From the NCBI GenBank assembly GCA_963788585.1, contig CAWBHA010000003.1:2294001-2358000 (forward strand): a stretch of 64,000 nucleotides of DNA, read 5' to 3'. This stretch comes from Bog-473 sp963788585 (GTDB taxonomy: Bacteria; Actinomycetota; Acidimicrobiia; Acidimicrobiales; RAAP-2). Positions 41,039-49,674 of this stretch are shown in pieces. The notes under the pieces are model-generated. The model had not been told where the DNA came from. It was given only the letters and a program-made list of their open reading frames with translations, and searched no databases. Within the stretch, counting starts at the first letter, position 1. Each line of letters begins with the position of its first letter. The translations under genes were made by a program, and so were the position numbers.

Positions 41039-42409
41039 ATGAGCGACACGAACGCACAGGATTCACCGGACACGTCGGACACGTCGGACACGTCGGACAC
41101 GTCGGACACGTCGAGCACACCCGGCCCGGCGGCCGGCGCGGATCGGCCCGCCAAGAACCGGCGGCACCTGCCCAGGCGGATCAGCGCGTGGGTGTGCATC
41201 GTCCTGGCCTCGTTGCTCATACCGGTCTCGATCATCTCGGTCTGGGCGATCCGGACCGTGACCGACACGAACCAGTACGTGGCGACGATGGCGCCGCTGG
41301 CGCGTAACCAGGTCATCGTGCAACACCTGGCGAGCAAGGCGACCGACGAGCTGTTCTCGACGAAGATCGTCGAGAACAAGGTGACGGCCGCGCTCCCTTC
41401 GAAGGCGAAGCCCATCGTGCCGGCGATCATGAACGAGCTGCAGGGCTACGTGTACCAGCTGGCACTGAGGGTCTTCGAGAGTCCCAAGTTCGGGACGCTC
41501 TGGGACACGCTGAACCGCCACACACACGACGCCGTGATCGACGTGCTCACCGGCAAGCAGTCGCCGCTCCAGCAGAAGGTCGAGAAGGGCGGCGCGATCG
41601 TGCTCAACGTCTCGCCACAGATCAACACCCTCATCGACCAGCTCAACAGCCGTGGTGTCACTCTCTTCAACCCGCTCAAGCCCATCCTCTCGAAGAGCGA
41701 GGGCCTCGGGGTCACGATCGTCTCGAAGCAGCAGGTCTCGAAGTTCTCGGGCTGGTTCAACCTCGTCGTGAAGCTGAAATGGATCATCCCGGCGATCGCG
41801 CTCGCCCTGGCCGCGCTCGCCCTCATCGTCGCGGTCCAGCGCCGCAAGACCCTGCTGCGCCTGGCCGTGGGGGTGGCCCTCGTGACCTTGTTGGTGCTGG
41901 CCGGGCTCTCCCTGGGCCGGATCACGTTCCTGAACCAGGCCGGCGGCCACAGCATCAACCGCCAGGTGGCGGGCGCGGTGTGGGACACCTTGTTGCGCTT
42001 CCTCAAGACCAACTTGCGCTGGGCCGTGCTGGCCTCCGTCCTCGTCGCCCTGGGCGCCTGGCTGGCCGGCCCCGCTCGCTACGCGGTGTGGGTCCGCTCG
42101 ACCTGCGCCAAGGGGGGCCGTTGGGTGTGGGCGCAGGCCCGAGCACTGACCTCGGCGTCGGGCCGGGTCGCCGGCGAGTCGGCGCGGGTCCGCCGTACGG
42201 GGGCGTGGATTCTCGAGCATCTCGGCGGGCTGCGCGTCCTCGGGGTGGTCGTGGCGGGATGCTTCCTCGTCTTCGGCGGGAACTTCACCGGATGGGGGCT
42301 GCTGGTCATCCTGATCGTGCTTGCCGTGTATCTCGGCCTGCTGCAGCTGGTGGCGGCGTGGGCGCGTCGTGTGGCGACGACGACATCGGCGCCCGGCGCG
42401 GCCGCCTGA
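41039..42409 (+). CDS. Integral membrane protein with DTS-repeat N-terminus
   Basis: This 456-aa protein begins with a disordered tail containing SDTSDTSDTSDT (9-bp repeat, about 41,069-41,112), then one membrane helix (RISAWVCIVLASLLIPVSIISVWAI). An extracytoplasmic domain of about 200 residues follows, with repeated MAPLARNQVIVQHLASKATDELF-type helices, then about four more helices (IIPAIALALAALALIVAV onwards). This is the layout of a conserved actinobacterial membrane protein of unknown role. No signal for enzymatic function is seen. Confidence 0.8.
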   Translation: MSDTNAQDSPDTSDTSDTSDTSDTSSTPGPAAGADRPAKNRRHLPRRISAWVCIVLASLLIPVSIISVWAIRTVTDTNQYVATMAPLARNQVIVQHLASKATDELFSTKIVENKVTAALPSKAKPIVPAIMNELQGYVYQLALRVFESPKFGTLWDTLNRHTHDAVIDVLTGKQSPLQQKVEKGGAIVLNVSPQINTLIDQLNSRGVTLFNPLKPILSKSEGLGVTIVSKQQVSKFSGWFNLVVKLKWIIPAIALALAALALIVAVQRRKTLLRLAVGVALVTLLVLAGLSLGRITFLNQAGGHSINRQVAGAVWDTLLRFLKTNLRWAVLASVLVALGAWLAGPARYAVWVRSTCAKGGRWVWAQARALTSASGRVAGESARVRRTGAWILEHLGGLRVLGVVVAGCFLVFGGNFTGWGLLVILIVLAVYLGLLQLVAAWARRVATTTSAPGAAA

Positions 42410-42458
42410 GCCCGTCCGAGCCACCCGAGCACCCGAGCAGCCGCAGCAGCCGCACCCG

Positions 42459-42476
42459 ATCCGATCCGGATCGGAT
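42459..42476. promoter_or_regulatory. 18-bp perfect palindrome
   Basis: ATCCGATCCGGATCGGAT reads the same on both strands and lies 50 bp after the membrane-protein gene and 35 bp before the -10 of the next gene. It could be an operator or part of a terminator; there is no U-tract. Confidence 0.4.
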
Positions 42477-42510
42477 ACCGGATTCTTAACCGTGGTTTAG
42501 GCGCGCCCCG

Positions 42511-42526
42511 TACGCTGCGTGTCATG
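42511..42526 (+). promoter_or_regulatory. Leaderless-type -10 box
   Basis: TACGCT (42511-42516) lies 7 nt before ATG 42524. Confidence 0.5.
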
Positions 42527-42868
42527 TCGTTGCCGTGGCGCGTCGGGCTGGTGGCCATCGTGGCCGCCGCGGTCGTGGGCGGCTTCATGCCGCACGGCGT
42601 CCTCGTCGGTGCCGCCACCGGCACCACCGAGGCGGTGCAGATGGCCGAGTCGCCGCTGTCGGCTCCCATCGGCTGCCTGGACGTCACCTGTGGCAAGGGA
42701 AACGTGACGCCGTCGGCGCCAACGCCCGGCGTGGCGCTCGCCGCCGTCCTCGGAGCGGCCGCGCTGGCCGTGTTCGCAGGAGCGCGGATGCGCCGTCGAC
42801 GCCTGCCGGGTGTCGCGTTGCCCGACGGGACCCGCGACCCGCTCTTCCATCCGCCCCAGTTCTCCTAG
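42524..42868 (+). CDS. Small exported or membrane protein of unknown function
   Basis: This 114-aa protein has an N-terminal hydrophobic segment (VGLVAIVAAAVVGGFMPHGVLVGAA), a central loop with two Cys (GCLDVTCGKG) and a second hydrophobic segment (GVALAAVLGAAALAVFAGA) followed by a basic stop-transfer RMRRRRL. The C-terminus is therefore likely cytoplasmic and the Cys pair outside. It lies just upstream of the DUF929/VKOR disulfide pair, which could oxidise those cysteines. I recognise no family. Confidence 0.65.
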   Translation: MSLPWRVGLVAIVAAAVVGGFMPHGVLVGAATGTTEAVQMAESPLSAPIGCLDVTCGKGNVTPSAPTPGVALAAVLGAAALAVFAGARMRRRRLPGVALPDGTRDPLFHPPQFS

Positions 42869-43037
42869 CTCGGACCGCATCCCGCCGCGGCTCGTCCGTT
42901 GCCCTCTTTGCCGGGGCCCTGGACGCCGTCCGCGTCCCAATGACCCGGGGGCCGTCGAGCCCTCGCCATTCGAGCTACCGCGCGCACCGGTGACGTGCCG
43001 GCGCCCGGTCCACCAAGTCGAGCAAGGAGAACTCGCA

Positions 43038-44045
43038 ATGTCGAAATCCACGACGGGTCCGCGTCCGCGGCCCGGCACCACGAAGACCAGCAAGTCCACG
43101 AAGAAGTCCACCTCCACCGACCAGGCCGCGTCGGCAGATGGCAGGAGTCATCCCGCACAGGTCCGGTCGTTCCGGCGCCGCCACCCCGTCCTCTTCGCCC
43201 TGATGCCGGTGGGCCTGGTGGTTGCCGCCGTCGCCACGATGGTGGTGATCAAGGCCGCAGGTGGCCCGGCCGAGCCGGCGACAGCCGCGACGCATCTGCC
43301 GGCGGGCGGATCCAACGCCAACGCCACCGCCAACGCCGTCGCCGACCCTGGCACCGTGCCGCTGTCGCCGAGCGTCGTGGCCGCCCTGTCCGTGCCGGCG
43401 TCGACGCTGGAGGCGGTGGGCGCGCCCGGCTCGGTGACTCTCCCGAGCAAGGTCACGGGCGGGAGCGTGGCGAAGGATGCGGCCGGCAAGGTCGAGATCA
43501 CCTACGTCGGCGCCGAGTACTGCCCCTATTGCGCCGCCGAACGCTGGGCCATCGCCGTTGCGCTCTCGCGGTTCGGGACGTTCTCGAATCTTTCGGGGAC
43601 GCACTCGTCGAGCTCGGACGTCTACCCGGACACCCAAACGCTGTCGTTCTACGGGTCGACGTACAACAGCCCCTACGTCGACTTCCAGCCGGTCGAGGAA
43701 GCCACGAACCAGCAGGTTGGCGGCACTTACCAGGCCCTCCAGACGCCGACGTCGGCGCAGAACGCGCTGGTGACGACCTACGACCCCGAGGGCAGCATCC
43801 CGTTCCTCGACATCGCCAACCGCTACGTCGTCACCGGCGCGAGCTTCTCGCCCCAGGTCCTCCAGGGCCTGTCGCGCCAGCAGATCGCCGACCAACTCGA
43901 CGATCCGTCGAGCCCGATCGCGCAGGCGGTCGACGGAACGGCCAACGCCATCACGGCCGCCATCTCGGCCGTGACCGGCAACCAGCCGAGCGCGGTGGGG
44001 AACTCGGCCACCATCCAGGGCATCGAGAAGCAGCTGGGGGCGTGA
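43038..44045 (+). CDS. DUF929 thioredoxin-fold membrane protein
   Basis: This is a 335-aa protein. The first 50 residues are Lys/Ser/Thr-rich, followed by one membrane helix (FALMPVGLVVAAVATMVVI). The extracytoplasmic domain has the thioredoxin-like active site EITYVGAEYCPYCAAERWAIAVALSRFG, then LSFYGSTYNSPYVDFQPVE and GSIPFLDIANRYVVTGA (cis-Pro region), as in DUF929 proteins. AAGGAGA precedes ATG 43038. Its stop overlaps the VKOR start (GTGA), so the pair probably forms a membrane disulfide-forming system. Confidence 0.88.
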   Translation: MSKSTTGPRPRPGTTKTSKSTKKSTSTDQAASADGRSHPAQVRSFRRRHPVLFALMPVGLVVAAVATMVVIKAAGGPAEPATAATHLPAGGSNANATANAVADPGTVPLSPSVVAALSVPASTLEAVGAPGSVTLPSKVTGGSVAKDAAGKVEITYVGAEYCPYCAAERWAIAVALSRFGTFSNLSGTHSSSSDVYPDTQTLSFYGSTYNSPYVDFQPVEEATNQQVGGTYQALQTPTSAQNALVTTYDPEGSIPFLDIANRYVVTGASFSPQVLQGLSRQQIADQLDDPSSPIAQAVDGTANAITAAISAVTGNQPSAVGNSATIQGIEKQLGA

Positions 44046-44632
44046 CGGTGGCGACGACGCAGAAGGCGGAGCAGACGGCGAGGCCGCAGCGGGCATCGAG
44101 GCGGCCAGCCGAGAGGACACCGACGGCAGCGACGGAACCGAGAGCACCGAGAGCACCGAGAGCACCGGGAACGGGAGGCACCGTCCCGGCGTGGGCGCGG
44201 GCGGCGACCCTCGGGCTCGCGCTGACGGCCGTCGGCATCGCGTCGTACCTGACGGCGGCGCACTACGCCGATCCCACGGCGTTGGCCTGCCCCGACACGG
44301 GCATCGTCGACTGCGCGCTCGTGACGACCAGCTCGTGGTCGATCGTGCTGGGCGTACCCCTCGCCGTGGTTGGCCTCGTGTGGGCCGTCTCGATGGCGGC
44401 TCTCACCCTGCCCTGGGTCTGGCGATCACCCGCCCGGTGGGTCGATGGGGCGCGCCTCGGCCTGTCGGGCGCCGGCGCCGCCATGGTGCTCTACCTGGTG
44501 TACGTGGAGCTCTTTCGCATCGGCGCCATCTGTCTCTGGTGCACGGCGATGCACGTCACCGCGGTCTGCCTCTTCGGCGTGCTCCTGGCCGCGCGCGCCG
44601 CGAGGACCGGGTCGGTCGTCGCCCGCACCTGA
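44042..44632 (+). CDS. Vitamin K epoxide reductase (VKOR) family protein
   Basis: This 196-aa membrane protein starts at GTG 44042 in a GTGA overlap. After a disordered Pro/Arg/Ala-rich tail (PRAPRAPRAPG) come four or five helices with the bacterial VKOR pattern: loop Cys pair in CPDTGIVDCALV, the Ser in TTSSWSIVLGVPLAVVGL, and the quinone-proximal CxxC in ICLWCTAMH. VKOR passes electrons from a thiol partner to quinone. The adjacent DUF929 protein is the obvious partner, performing the job DsbA/DsbB do in proteobacteria. Confidence 0.9.
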   Translation: MTVATTQKAEQTARPQRASRRPAERTPTAATEPRAPRAPRAPGTGGTVPAWARAATLGLALTAVGIASYLTAAHYADPTALACPDTGIVDCALVTTSSWSIVLGVPLAVVGLVWAVSMAALTLPWVWRSPARWVDGARLGLSGAGAAMVLYLVYVELFRIGAICLWCTAMHVTAVCLFGVLLAARAARTGSVVART

Positions 44633-44706
44633 CCACGACCCGACAGCATGATCCCGCTGGAGCCGTCGACCCGCAGTTTCCGACCCGGGTGGCGCTCTCG
44701 TCGGCG

Positions 44707-46365
44707 CTAGGTGGCCGAGCGTTCGATCCAGCGCTCGACGGTGGCCGCCAGAGCCGGGAGCGGGAGGATGCCGGCGCGCAGCACCAGGTCGTGGAATTGC
44801 CTGAGGTCGAACCGGGCGCCGAGAGCCTGGGTGGCCGCGGCGCGGAGGCGGACGATCTCGCGCCGGCCCACCATGTACGCCAACGCCTGTCCAGGGTACG
44901 AGATGTAGCGATCGACCTCGGATTCGATCTCGATCCGAGGGAGCGGCGTGTGGATGTGCATCCAGTCGACCGCTTGCTGACGGGTCCAGCCCATCGCGTG
45001 CAGTCCGGTGTCGACCACCAGGCGGCACGCGCGCCACGAGTCGGCGACGAAGAGCCCCATCCGCGCCAGGTCGTCGCTGTAGAGCCCCATCTCGTCGGCC
45101 AGCCGCTCGCTGTAGAGGCCCCATCCCTCCGCGCACGCCGTGTCGAAGAGCACCCGTCGGGCCGGTGCGAGGTCCTTGGACTCCATGGCGATGGTCAATT
45201 GGAAGTGGTGACCGGGCACCGCCTCGTGGAACGCGATGTCCTCGGAGGCGTAACGGTGTCGCTCCTCCGGCTTCGACGTGTTGAGGAAGTAGGTGCCCTG
45301 GCGTGAGCCGTCGATAGCGCCGGCCATGTAGTACGCGGGCGCCATGCCGACCTCCTCGGCCTCGGGAACGGGCTCGACGAGGCACGGATCGTCGGGGACG
45401 ACGGCGAACCAGTTGGGTGCCTCCGCCTCGGCGCTCGCCACCACTCGCCGGGCGTGCTCGAGCATTTCGGCGCGGTCCCGGTACCGGAGGTCAGGGTCGT
45501 TGGAGAGACGGTCGAAGATCCGGCTGAGGTCGGTGCTCCCCCAGAGCGCGGATCCGATCTCTTTGAGCTCCTCTCCGACCTCCTCCACGATGGTGCGGCC
45601 CATGGCGTGCAACTCGTCGGGGGAGTAGCCGGTCGAGGTGTGCAGGCGGGCCAGGAAGCGATACATCGACTCGCCGTCGGGCAAGAAGCAGATGCCCGGG
45701 TGATCGTCGTCGCGGGCGGCGGGAAGGACGTCCTCCCTGAGGGCGTCGCGGTAGGCCGCGAGACCGGGCCGAACCATCTCATCGATGGCCCTGGACACGT
45801 CACGCTCGAATCCCTCGTCCGCCGACCCGGGCTGGGCCATCCCTCCCACAACGGGATCGTCGATGAGCAGGTCGAGCTGCGCCATGGCGGACTCGACGAG
45901 ACGGGCCACTGCGGTCCGGCCTGCCGCAGTGCCTTCCCGGTGCCGGAGCGCAGCCGTCTCGAGCATCCAGGGCAGGTGGGCGAGCCGGTTGCGGTAGCCG
46001 GCTCGACGTTCCTCGGTGTCGAGCTGGAGCTTGGGCAGCATGGTGAACACGGCGCCGACGGGTGCCGCGAAGGTGTCGCTGATCGTGAACTCGACCGCGG
46101 GCACCTCGGCCGCGTCCGCCATCGCACGGGCCATGCAACGGACGAAGTCGAGCGTCTGGCGCTCGGCCTCTCCGAGGCCGCCCTCGGAGGCCAGCTGCGC
46201 CCGCTCGGCGATCGACGCCAGTGTGGCGGCAGACTCCGCTTCTGCGGCGGCGCCGAAGTCGGGCAGCAGGTCGTCGTAGCCGGGGAACCCGTAGAGAGAA
46301 CCGGACAAGGGGTCGGCAGCGAAGACGGACGCCAGCAGCTCCGCGGCCAGGTCGTCCGGGGACAT
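44707..46365 (-). CDS. DUF885 protein (metallopeptidase-like)
   Basis: This 552-aa protein of the DUF885 family, which resembles gluzincin-type metallopeptidases, has the HExxPGHH motif HEAVPGHHFQL (about residues 379-389), followed by FDTACAEGWGLYSERLADEMGLY, where the EGW Glu is the probable third zinc ligand, and VDTGLHAMGWTRQQAVDWM. A C-terminal YPGQALAYMVGRREI segment is also conserved. No signal peptide is visible, so it is probably cytoplasmic. It is convergent with the VKOR gene. The substrate is unknown. Confidence 0.9.
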   Translation of the reverse strand: MSPDDLAAELLASVFAADPLSGSLYGFPGYDDLLPDFGAAAEAESAATLASIAERAQLASEGGLGEAERQTLDFVRCMARAMADAAEVPAVEFTISDTFAAPVGAVFTMLPKLQLDTEERRAGYRNRLAHLPWMLETAALRHREGTAAGRTAVARLVESAMAQLDLLIDDPVVGGMAQPGSADEGFERDVSRAIDEMVRPGLAAYRDALREDVLPAARDDDHPGICFLPDGESMYRFLARLHTSTGYSPDELHAMGRTIVEEVGEELKEIGSALWGSTDLSRIFDRLSNDPDLRYRDRAEMLEHARRVVASAEAEAPNWFAVVPDDPCLVEPVPEAEEVGMAPAYYMAGAIDGSRQGTYFLNTSKPEERHRYASEDIAFHEAVPGHHFQLTIAMESKDLAPARRVLFDTACAEGWGLYSERLADEMGLYSDDLARMGLFVADSWRACRLVVDTGLHAMGWTRQQAVDWMHIHTPLPRIEIESEVDRYISYPGQALAYMVGRREIVRLRAAATQALGARFDLRQFHDLVLRAGILPLPALAATVERWIERSAT

Positions 46366-46651
46366 CGGCGGAGGCTACCGCGGCCGGCGGGAACGACGAC
46401 CGTTGCAGCGCTCGGGTTCATCGTTGTCCGGCCGTTGTGTTCGGTGGAGTCGAACGGCCCTACTTCGCCCTCGGCGCGGTCGTCACCATGGAAGCCTCGG
46501 GGGCGCGGTGGCGGAGGGGAAGGGGTTCACCGACACCGCGCCCCCCCTTCTCGTCGACTTCATCGTCGTGCCTGGCGCAACTGCCAGGGGCTGGCCAAAC
46601 GGAGCGGCGGTCATCATCCGCTGGCACCATGCTCGCCAAGAGCACCGCACC
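46366..46651. other. Intergenic region without a supported gene
   Basis: About 290 bp lie between divergent genes. Short frames exist but show no family motif or start signal. It must contain the DUF885 promoter on the minus strand; no clear palindrome is seen. Confidence 0.5.
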
Positions 46652-46666
46652 TAGCATTGGCCAATG
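46652..46666 (+). promoter_or_regulatory. Leaderless-type -10 box
   Basis: TAGCAT (46652-46657) lies 6 nt before ATG 46664. Confidence 0.5.
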
Positions 46667-47698
46667 CCTCGCACCTCCATGCCCGCGGCGGTCTACGTCG
46701 GCGAGGGTCGCATCGCCGTCGAGGAAGTCCCGTGTCCGGAGCCGGGACCCGATGACGTGCTCGTCGAAGTCGCCGAATGCGGGATCTGCGGGTCCGATCT
46801 CCACATGGTCATGGAGCGCTACGCCAAACCGGGAGCAATTCTCGGCCACGAATGGTCCGGCACCGTCGTGTCGGCGCCGAGCGGCTCGGGCTGGTCTCCG
46901 GGTGATCGAGTGGTGGGGGACGCGACGCCTGGATGCGGCGCCTGCCGGCCGTGCCGACGGGGCCGACCCTCGGTGTGCCGCAACCGTGCGCCGGCGGACT
47001 TCGTGGGGTACCGCGGCGCGTTCTGCCAATACAAGACGGCGGCGTCGAACGGGTTGATCCGAATTCCCGACTCTCTGCCGTCGAGGGTGGCCGCGCTGGC
47101 CGAACCGACGGCCATCGTCCTCCACGCCTTGCGTGTCGGCGGTGTCGCCCCAGACGACCGGGTTCTCGTCACCGGTGCCGGTCCGGTCGGGTTGCTGATC
47201 GTCGCCGTGCTGCGCGCGCAGGGGATCGCTGATGTCACCGTGAGCGAGCCGTCGCCGGTCCGGCGCCAGCGGGCGCGCGACGTCGGAGCGACCAGGGTGG
47301 TCACGCCCGATGAGCTTGTCGAGCCTCCCCTGGCCGCGCCCGTCGCCGAACCCTATGCAGTGGTCTTCGAATGCTCGGGATCGGCCAGTGCGATCGAGGC
47401 CGCGCTCGGCCAGCTCGACTATGCGGGAACCCTGGTGATCGTCGGCACCGGATTCGAGCCGCCGCGGTTCAACCAGAACCGCATGATCATCTTCGAGCTC
47501 GAGATCGTCGGGGCCTACAATTACAACGACGATGGCTTCCAGCCGGCGGTGGACCTGCTCGATAGCGGGCTGCTGCCGGTCGAGTCATTGATCGAACCCG
47601 ACGACGTTTCGCTCGGTGAGGTGATGGACTCGATGGAACGACTCTCGCGGGGCGAGATCCCCAGCAAGGTGATGGTCCGACCGGTGCTGTCGATATGA
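46664..47698 (+). CDS. Zinc-dependent MDR dehydrogenase
   Basis: This 344-aa medium-chain dehydrogenase resembles threonine/sorbitol-type ADHs. The catalytic zinc ligands are in CGICGSDLHM and GHEWSG; the structural zinc four-Cys loop is CGACRPCRRGRPSVC; the dinucleotide fold is VLVTGAGPVGLLIV. The catalytic residues are complete. It overlaps a VOC gene (ATGA), so the two form an operon, possibly acting on successive products of one catabolic route (inference). Confidence 0.92.
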   Translation: MPRTSMPAAVYVGEGRIAVEEVPCPEPGPDDVLVEVAECGICGSDLHMVMERYAKPGAILGHEWSGTVVSAPSGSGWSPGDRVVGDATPGCGACRPCRRGRPSVCRNRAPADFVGYRGAFCQYKTAASNGLIRIPDSLPSRVAALAEPTAIVLHALRVGGVAPDDRVLVTGAGPVGLLIVAVLRAQGIADVTVSEPSPVRRQRARDVGATRVVTPDELVEPPLAAPVAEPYAVVFECSGSASAIEAALGQLDYAGTLVIVGTGFEPPRFNQNRMIIFELEIVGAYNYNDDGFQPAVDLLDSGLLPVESLIEPDDVSLGEVMDSMERLSRGEIPSKVMVRPVLSI

Positions 47699-48153
47699 GC
47701 GGGACGGCCTTCTCCCCTCGAATCAACCACGTGGCGATCAGCGTGGACGCGGATATCCTCGATGAGGAAGGTCGCGCCGCGCTGTTGGACTTCTACTCCG
47801 AGATCTTCGGCTGGACCGAGGGCGACAACAGTACCGAGAGAGGCAACCCGCTAATCCTGTTCACCGGGGAGTCACGCCAGTTCCTCTATCTGCTCCCCGC
47901 CAGAGACGAATTCATGGTGACCCCGGACATGGACCACTTCGGCCTGGAAGTCTCGTCCAAGAAGAGCCTCACGGAGATCCTCGAGCGAGTCCGGAACTAC
48001 AAAACCAAAGACGACAGGGTGCGACTGAGCGACATCGGCACCATGGTCACGCATCACGACGATGTCGACTACACACTCACGAACGCCTACGTCAAGTTCT
48101 TGATCCCACTATGGATCGAACTCCAACACGTCGAGCTCCGCACTCGCGCCTGA
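47695..48153 (+). CDS. VOC-family protein coupled to the dehydrogenase
   Basis: This 152-aa VOC protein starts in the ATGA overlap of the dehydrogenase gene. It has INHVAISVDADILDEEGRAALLDFYSEIFGW, a second half DMDHFGLEVSSKKSLTEILERV, and a C-terminus (FLIPLWIELQHVEL) in which the Glu replaces the usual 'DPDG..E' end. Metal ligands are probably His and Glu, but the last motif is atypical. The function is unknown. A hairpin terminator follows directly. Confidence 0.82.
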   Translation: MSGTAFSPRINHVAISVDADILDEEGRAALLDFYSEIFGWTEGDNSTERGNPLILFTGESRQFLYLLPARDEFMVTPDMDHFGLEVSSKKSLTEILERVRNYKTKDDRVRLSDIGTMVTHHDDVDYTLTNAYVKFLIPLWIELQHVELRTRA

Positions 48154-48161
48154 TCCTGCCG

Positions 48162-48188
48162 AACCCGCCGCGGTCGCTGGCGGGTTTT
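48162..48188 (+). terminator. Rho-independent terminator of the ADH-VOC operon
   Basis: AACCCGCC and GGCGGGTT form a perfect 8-bp stem around a 9-nt loop and are followed by TT, starting 8 bp after the VOC stop. Confidence 0.75.
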
Positions 48189-48449
48189 CGTACTTGACGA
48201 GACGGTGGCCGAGGGCCAGGTCGTCACCTTCACGGCGGCGGCCAGCGGAACGCCCACGCCCACCGTCGAGTGGCAGGTCTCACTCGACGGCGGCAGCACA
48301 TGGACCGACGTCCCGTCGCTGGATGCACCGACCATCACCGGAATACCGCCGCCTTCCTGGACTACATGAACAGATGGGAGTTCCGCGCCGTCTTCACCAA
48401 TGGCGGCGGGTCGGTGACGACCACTGCGGCCCTCCTCACAGTGACGTAG
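48184..48449 (+). pseudogene. Bacterial Ig-like domain remnant (frameshifted)
   Basis: Conceptual translation gives DETVAEGQVVTFTAAASGTPTPTVEWQ-type sequence, VSLDGGSTWTDVPSLDAPTITG, then after a one-base loss near 48,340 the next frame continues AFLDYMNRWEFRAVFTNGGGSVTTTAALLTVT to TAG. This is a single repeat of the surface Ig-like domain found in large adhesin-type proteins. There is no start codon and no signal peptide, and the preceding terminator abuts it. It is clearly a fragment of a lost surface-protein gene. Confidence 0.8.
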
Positions 48450-48656
48450 CCCGACGAGCACGTGGATGCTCCGGCCGAGGCCCGCTGACGCGGAGTCCGG
48501 GGTCGAATGTCGTCGAATGATCTTCTCGGACGTGTGTCGGTCGGCGTCGGCCCGGCCCTCTCACTCCTAAGATCGCCAGGTCCCCGGCCCCGCCAGCCCG
48601 GATGGCACAGCGTGTGATGGCTCGCACAACCTGGTGAGAACAAGGGAGTACGCGAT

Positions 48657-49343
48657 ATGACCGTGATGCTGATCACCGGCGCCAACAAGGGCCTCGGTTA
48701 CGAGACCGCCCGTCAACTGATGCGGCAGGGGCATTCCGTGTACGTCGGGGCGCGCAGCGTCGAGCGCGGAGAGGCGGCCGCATCGGAGCTGGGTTGCCAG
48801 TTTGTACAGCTCGATGTGACTGATGACGCGTCCGTCGAAACTGCCCTGGGTGTTCTCGCCAGCCGCGAGGGCCATCTCGACGTTCTTGTCAACAATGCCG
48901 GCATCAGCACGACGGCGGATGTCAACGGCCCAGAAGCGTTAAGAGTGTTCGACACCAATGCGATCGGTCTCGTCCGTGTCACCCAGGCCGCACTGCCGCT
49001 CTTGGCGAAGTCCGAGAATCCGGTCGTGGTCAACGTCTCGAGCGCATTGGGCTCGTTCTGGGCCGTCACGAATCCCGAGCGACGCCAATTTCACTTCCCC
49101 TCCATCGTCTACGGCTCGAGCAAGGCCGCCGTTTCCATGCTTACGGTCCAATACGCCAAGACGCTGCCAGAGATCAAGTTCAATGCGGTCGAGCCGGGCT
49201 TCACCGCTACCGACCTCACCCCCTTCAGCGGCGCGGGGCAGCCGGTCGAGACGGGCGCAGAGGTCATCGTGCGCATGGCCACCATCGGCAAGGACGGTCC
49301 TACCGGCACCTTCCAGGAGAACGGGGGCGAGCTCGCGTGGTGA
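48657..49343 (+). CDS. Short-chain dehydrogenase/reductase
   Basis: This 228-aa classical SDR has the NAD(P) motif TGANKGLGYETARQL near the N-terminus, NNAG at about residue 80, catalytic Ser in VVNVSSALGSFWAV and YGSSK (YxxxK) later. The Arg-containing 'GARSVERGEAAASELG' after beta-2 favours NADP(H). The protein ends FQENGGELAW, a little short of the usual 245 aa but complete in motifs. AGGGAG precedes ATG 48657. It stands alone, and the substrate is unknown. Confidence 0.92.
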   Translation: MTVMLITGANKGLGYETARQLMRQGHSVYVGARSVERGEAAASELGCQFVQLDVTDDASVETALGVLASREGHLDVLVNNAGISTTADVNGPEALRVFDTNAIGLVRVTQAALPLLAKSENPVVVNVSSALGSFWAVTNPERRQFHFPSIVYGSSKAAVSMLTVQYAKTLPEIKFNAVEPGFTATDLTPFSGAGQPVETGAEVIVRMATIGKDGPTGTFQENGGELAW

Positions 49344-49674
49344 CCGTCAAAAATGGCGAGTGACTTGGTCACAGAGCAATTGTCGATCGAAGTCGTCGCC
49401 CCCGGTTCGGCTGGGATAGACCTCGGCTCCCCTCTCGGGCCCAGAGGAAGGTTCCTGGTCCGAGAGGAGTAGGTGTGCCCTCGCGTCGCCTGCCGCCGGT
49501 GGGGGAGAGCGGGGGGGCGGTCGTGGACGTCGACCCGAGTCCGGCCATCACCGTCGGAACACGCTCATGGCGGGTTTTCCCAGCTCAGATGGCATGTTCG
49601 ACTCTCGCTAATTGGAGCCAGTCTCGGGGGCCAGGGAGCGTTAAGTTTGTCAACGTTGTGACAATTCCGCAGAC
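49344..49674. other. Intergenic region; inverted repeat before the Thr-rich gene
   Basis: No convincing gene lies in these 330 bp. TTGTCA (49647-49652) and TGACAA (49659-49664) form an inverted repeat 10-28 nt before the GTG at 49675; it may be a regulatory site or part of the promoter. Confidence 0.45.

Noticed and set aside
46403..46654. 83-codon plus-strand frame before the dehydrogenase
   Set aside because: No family motif, no start signal, and it ends just before a well-placed leaderless promoter.
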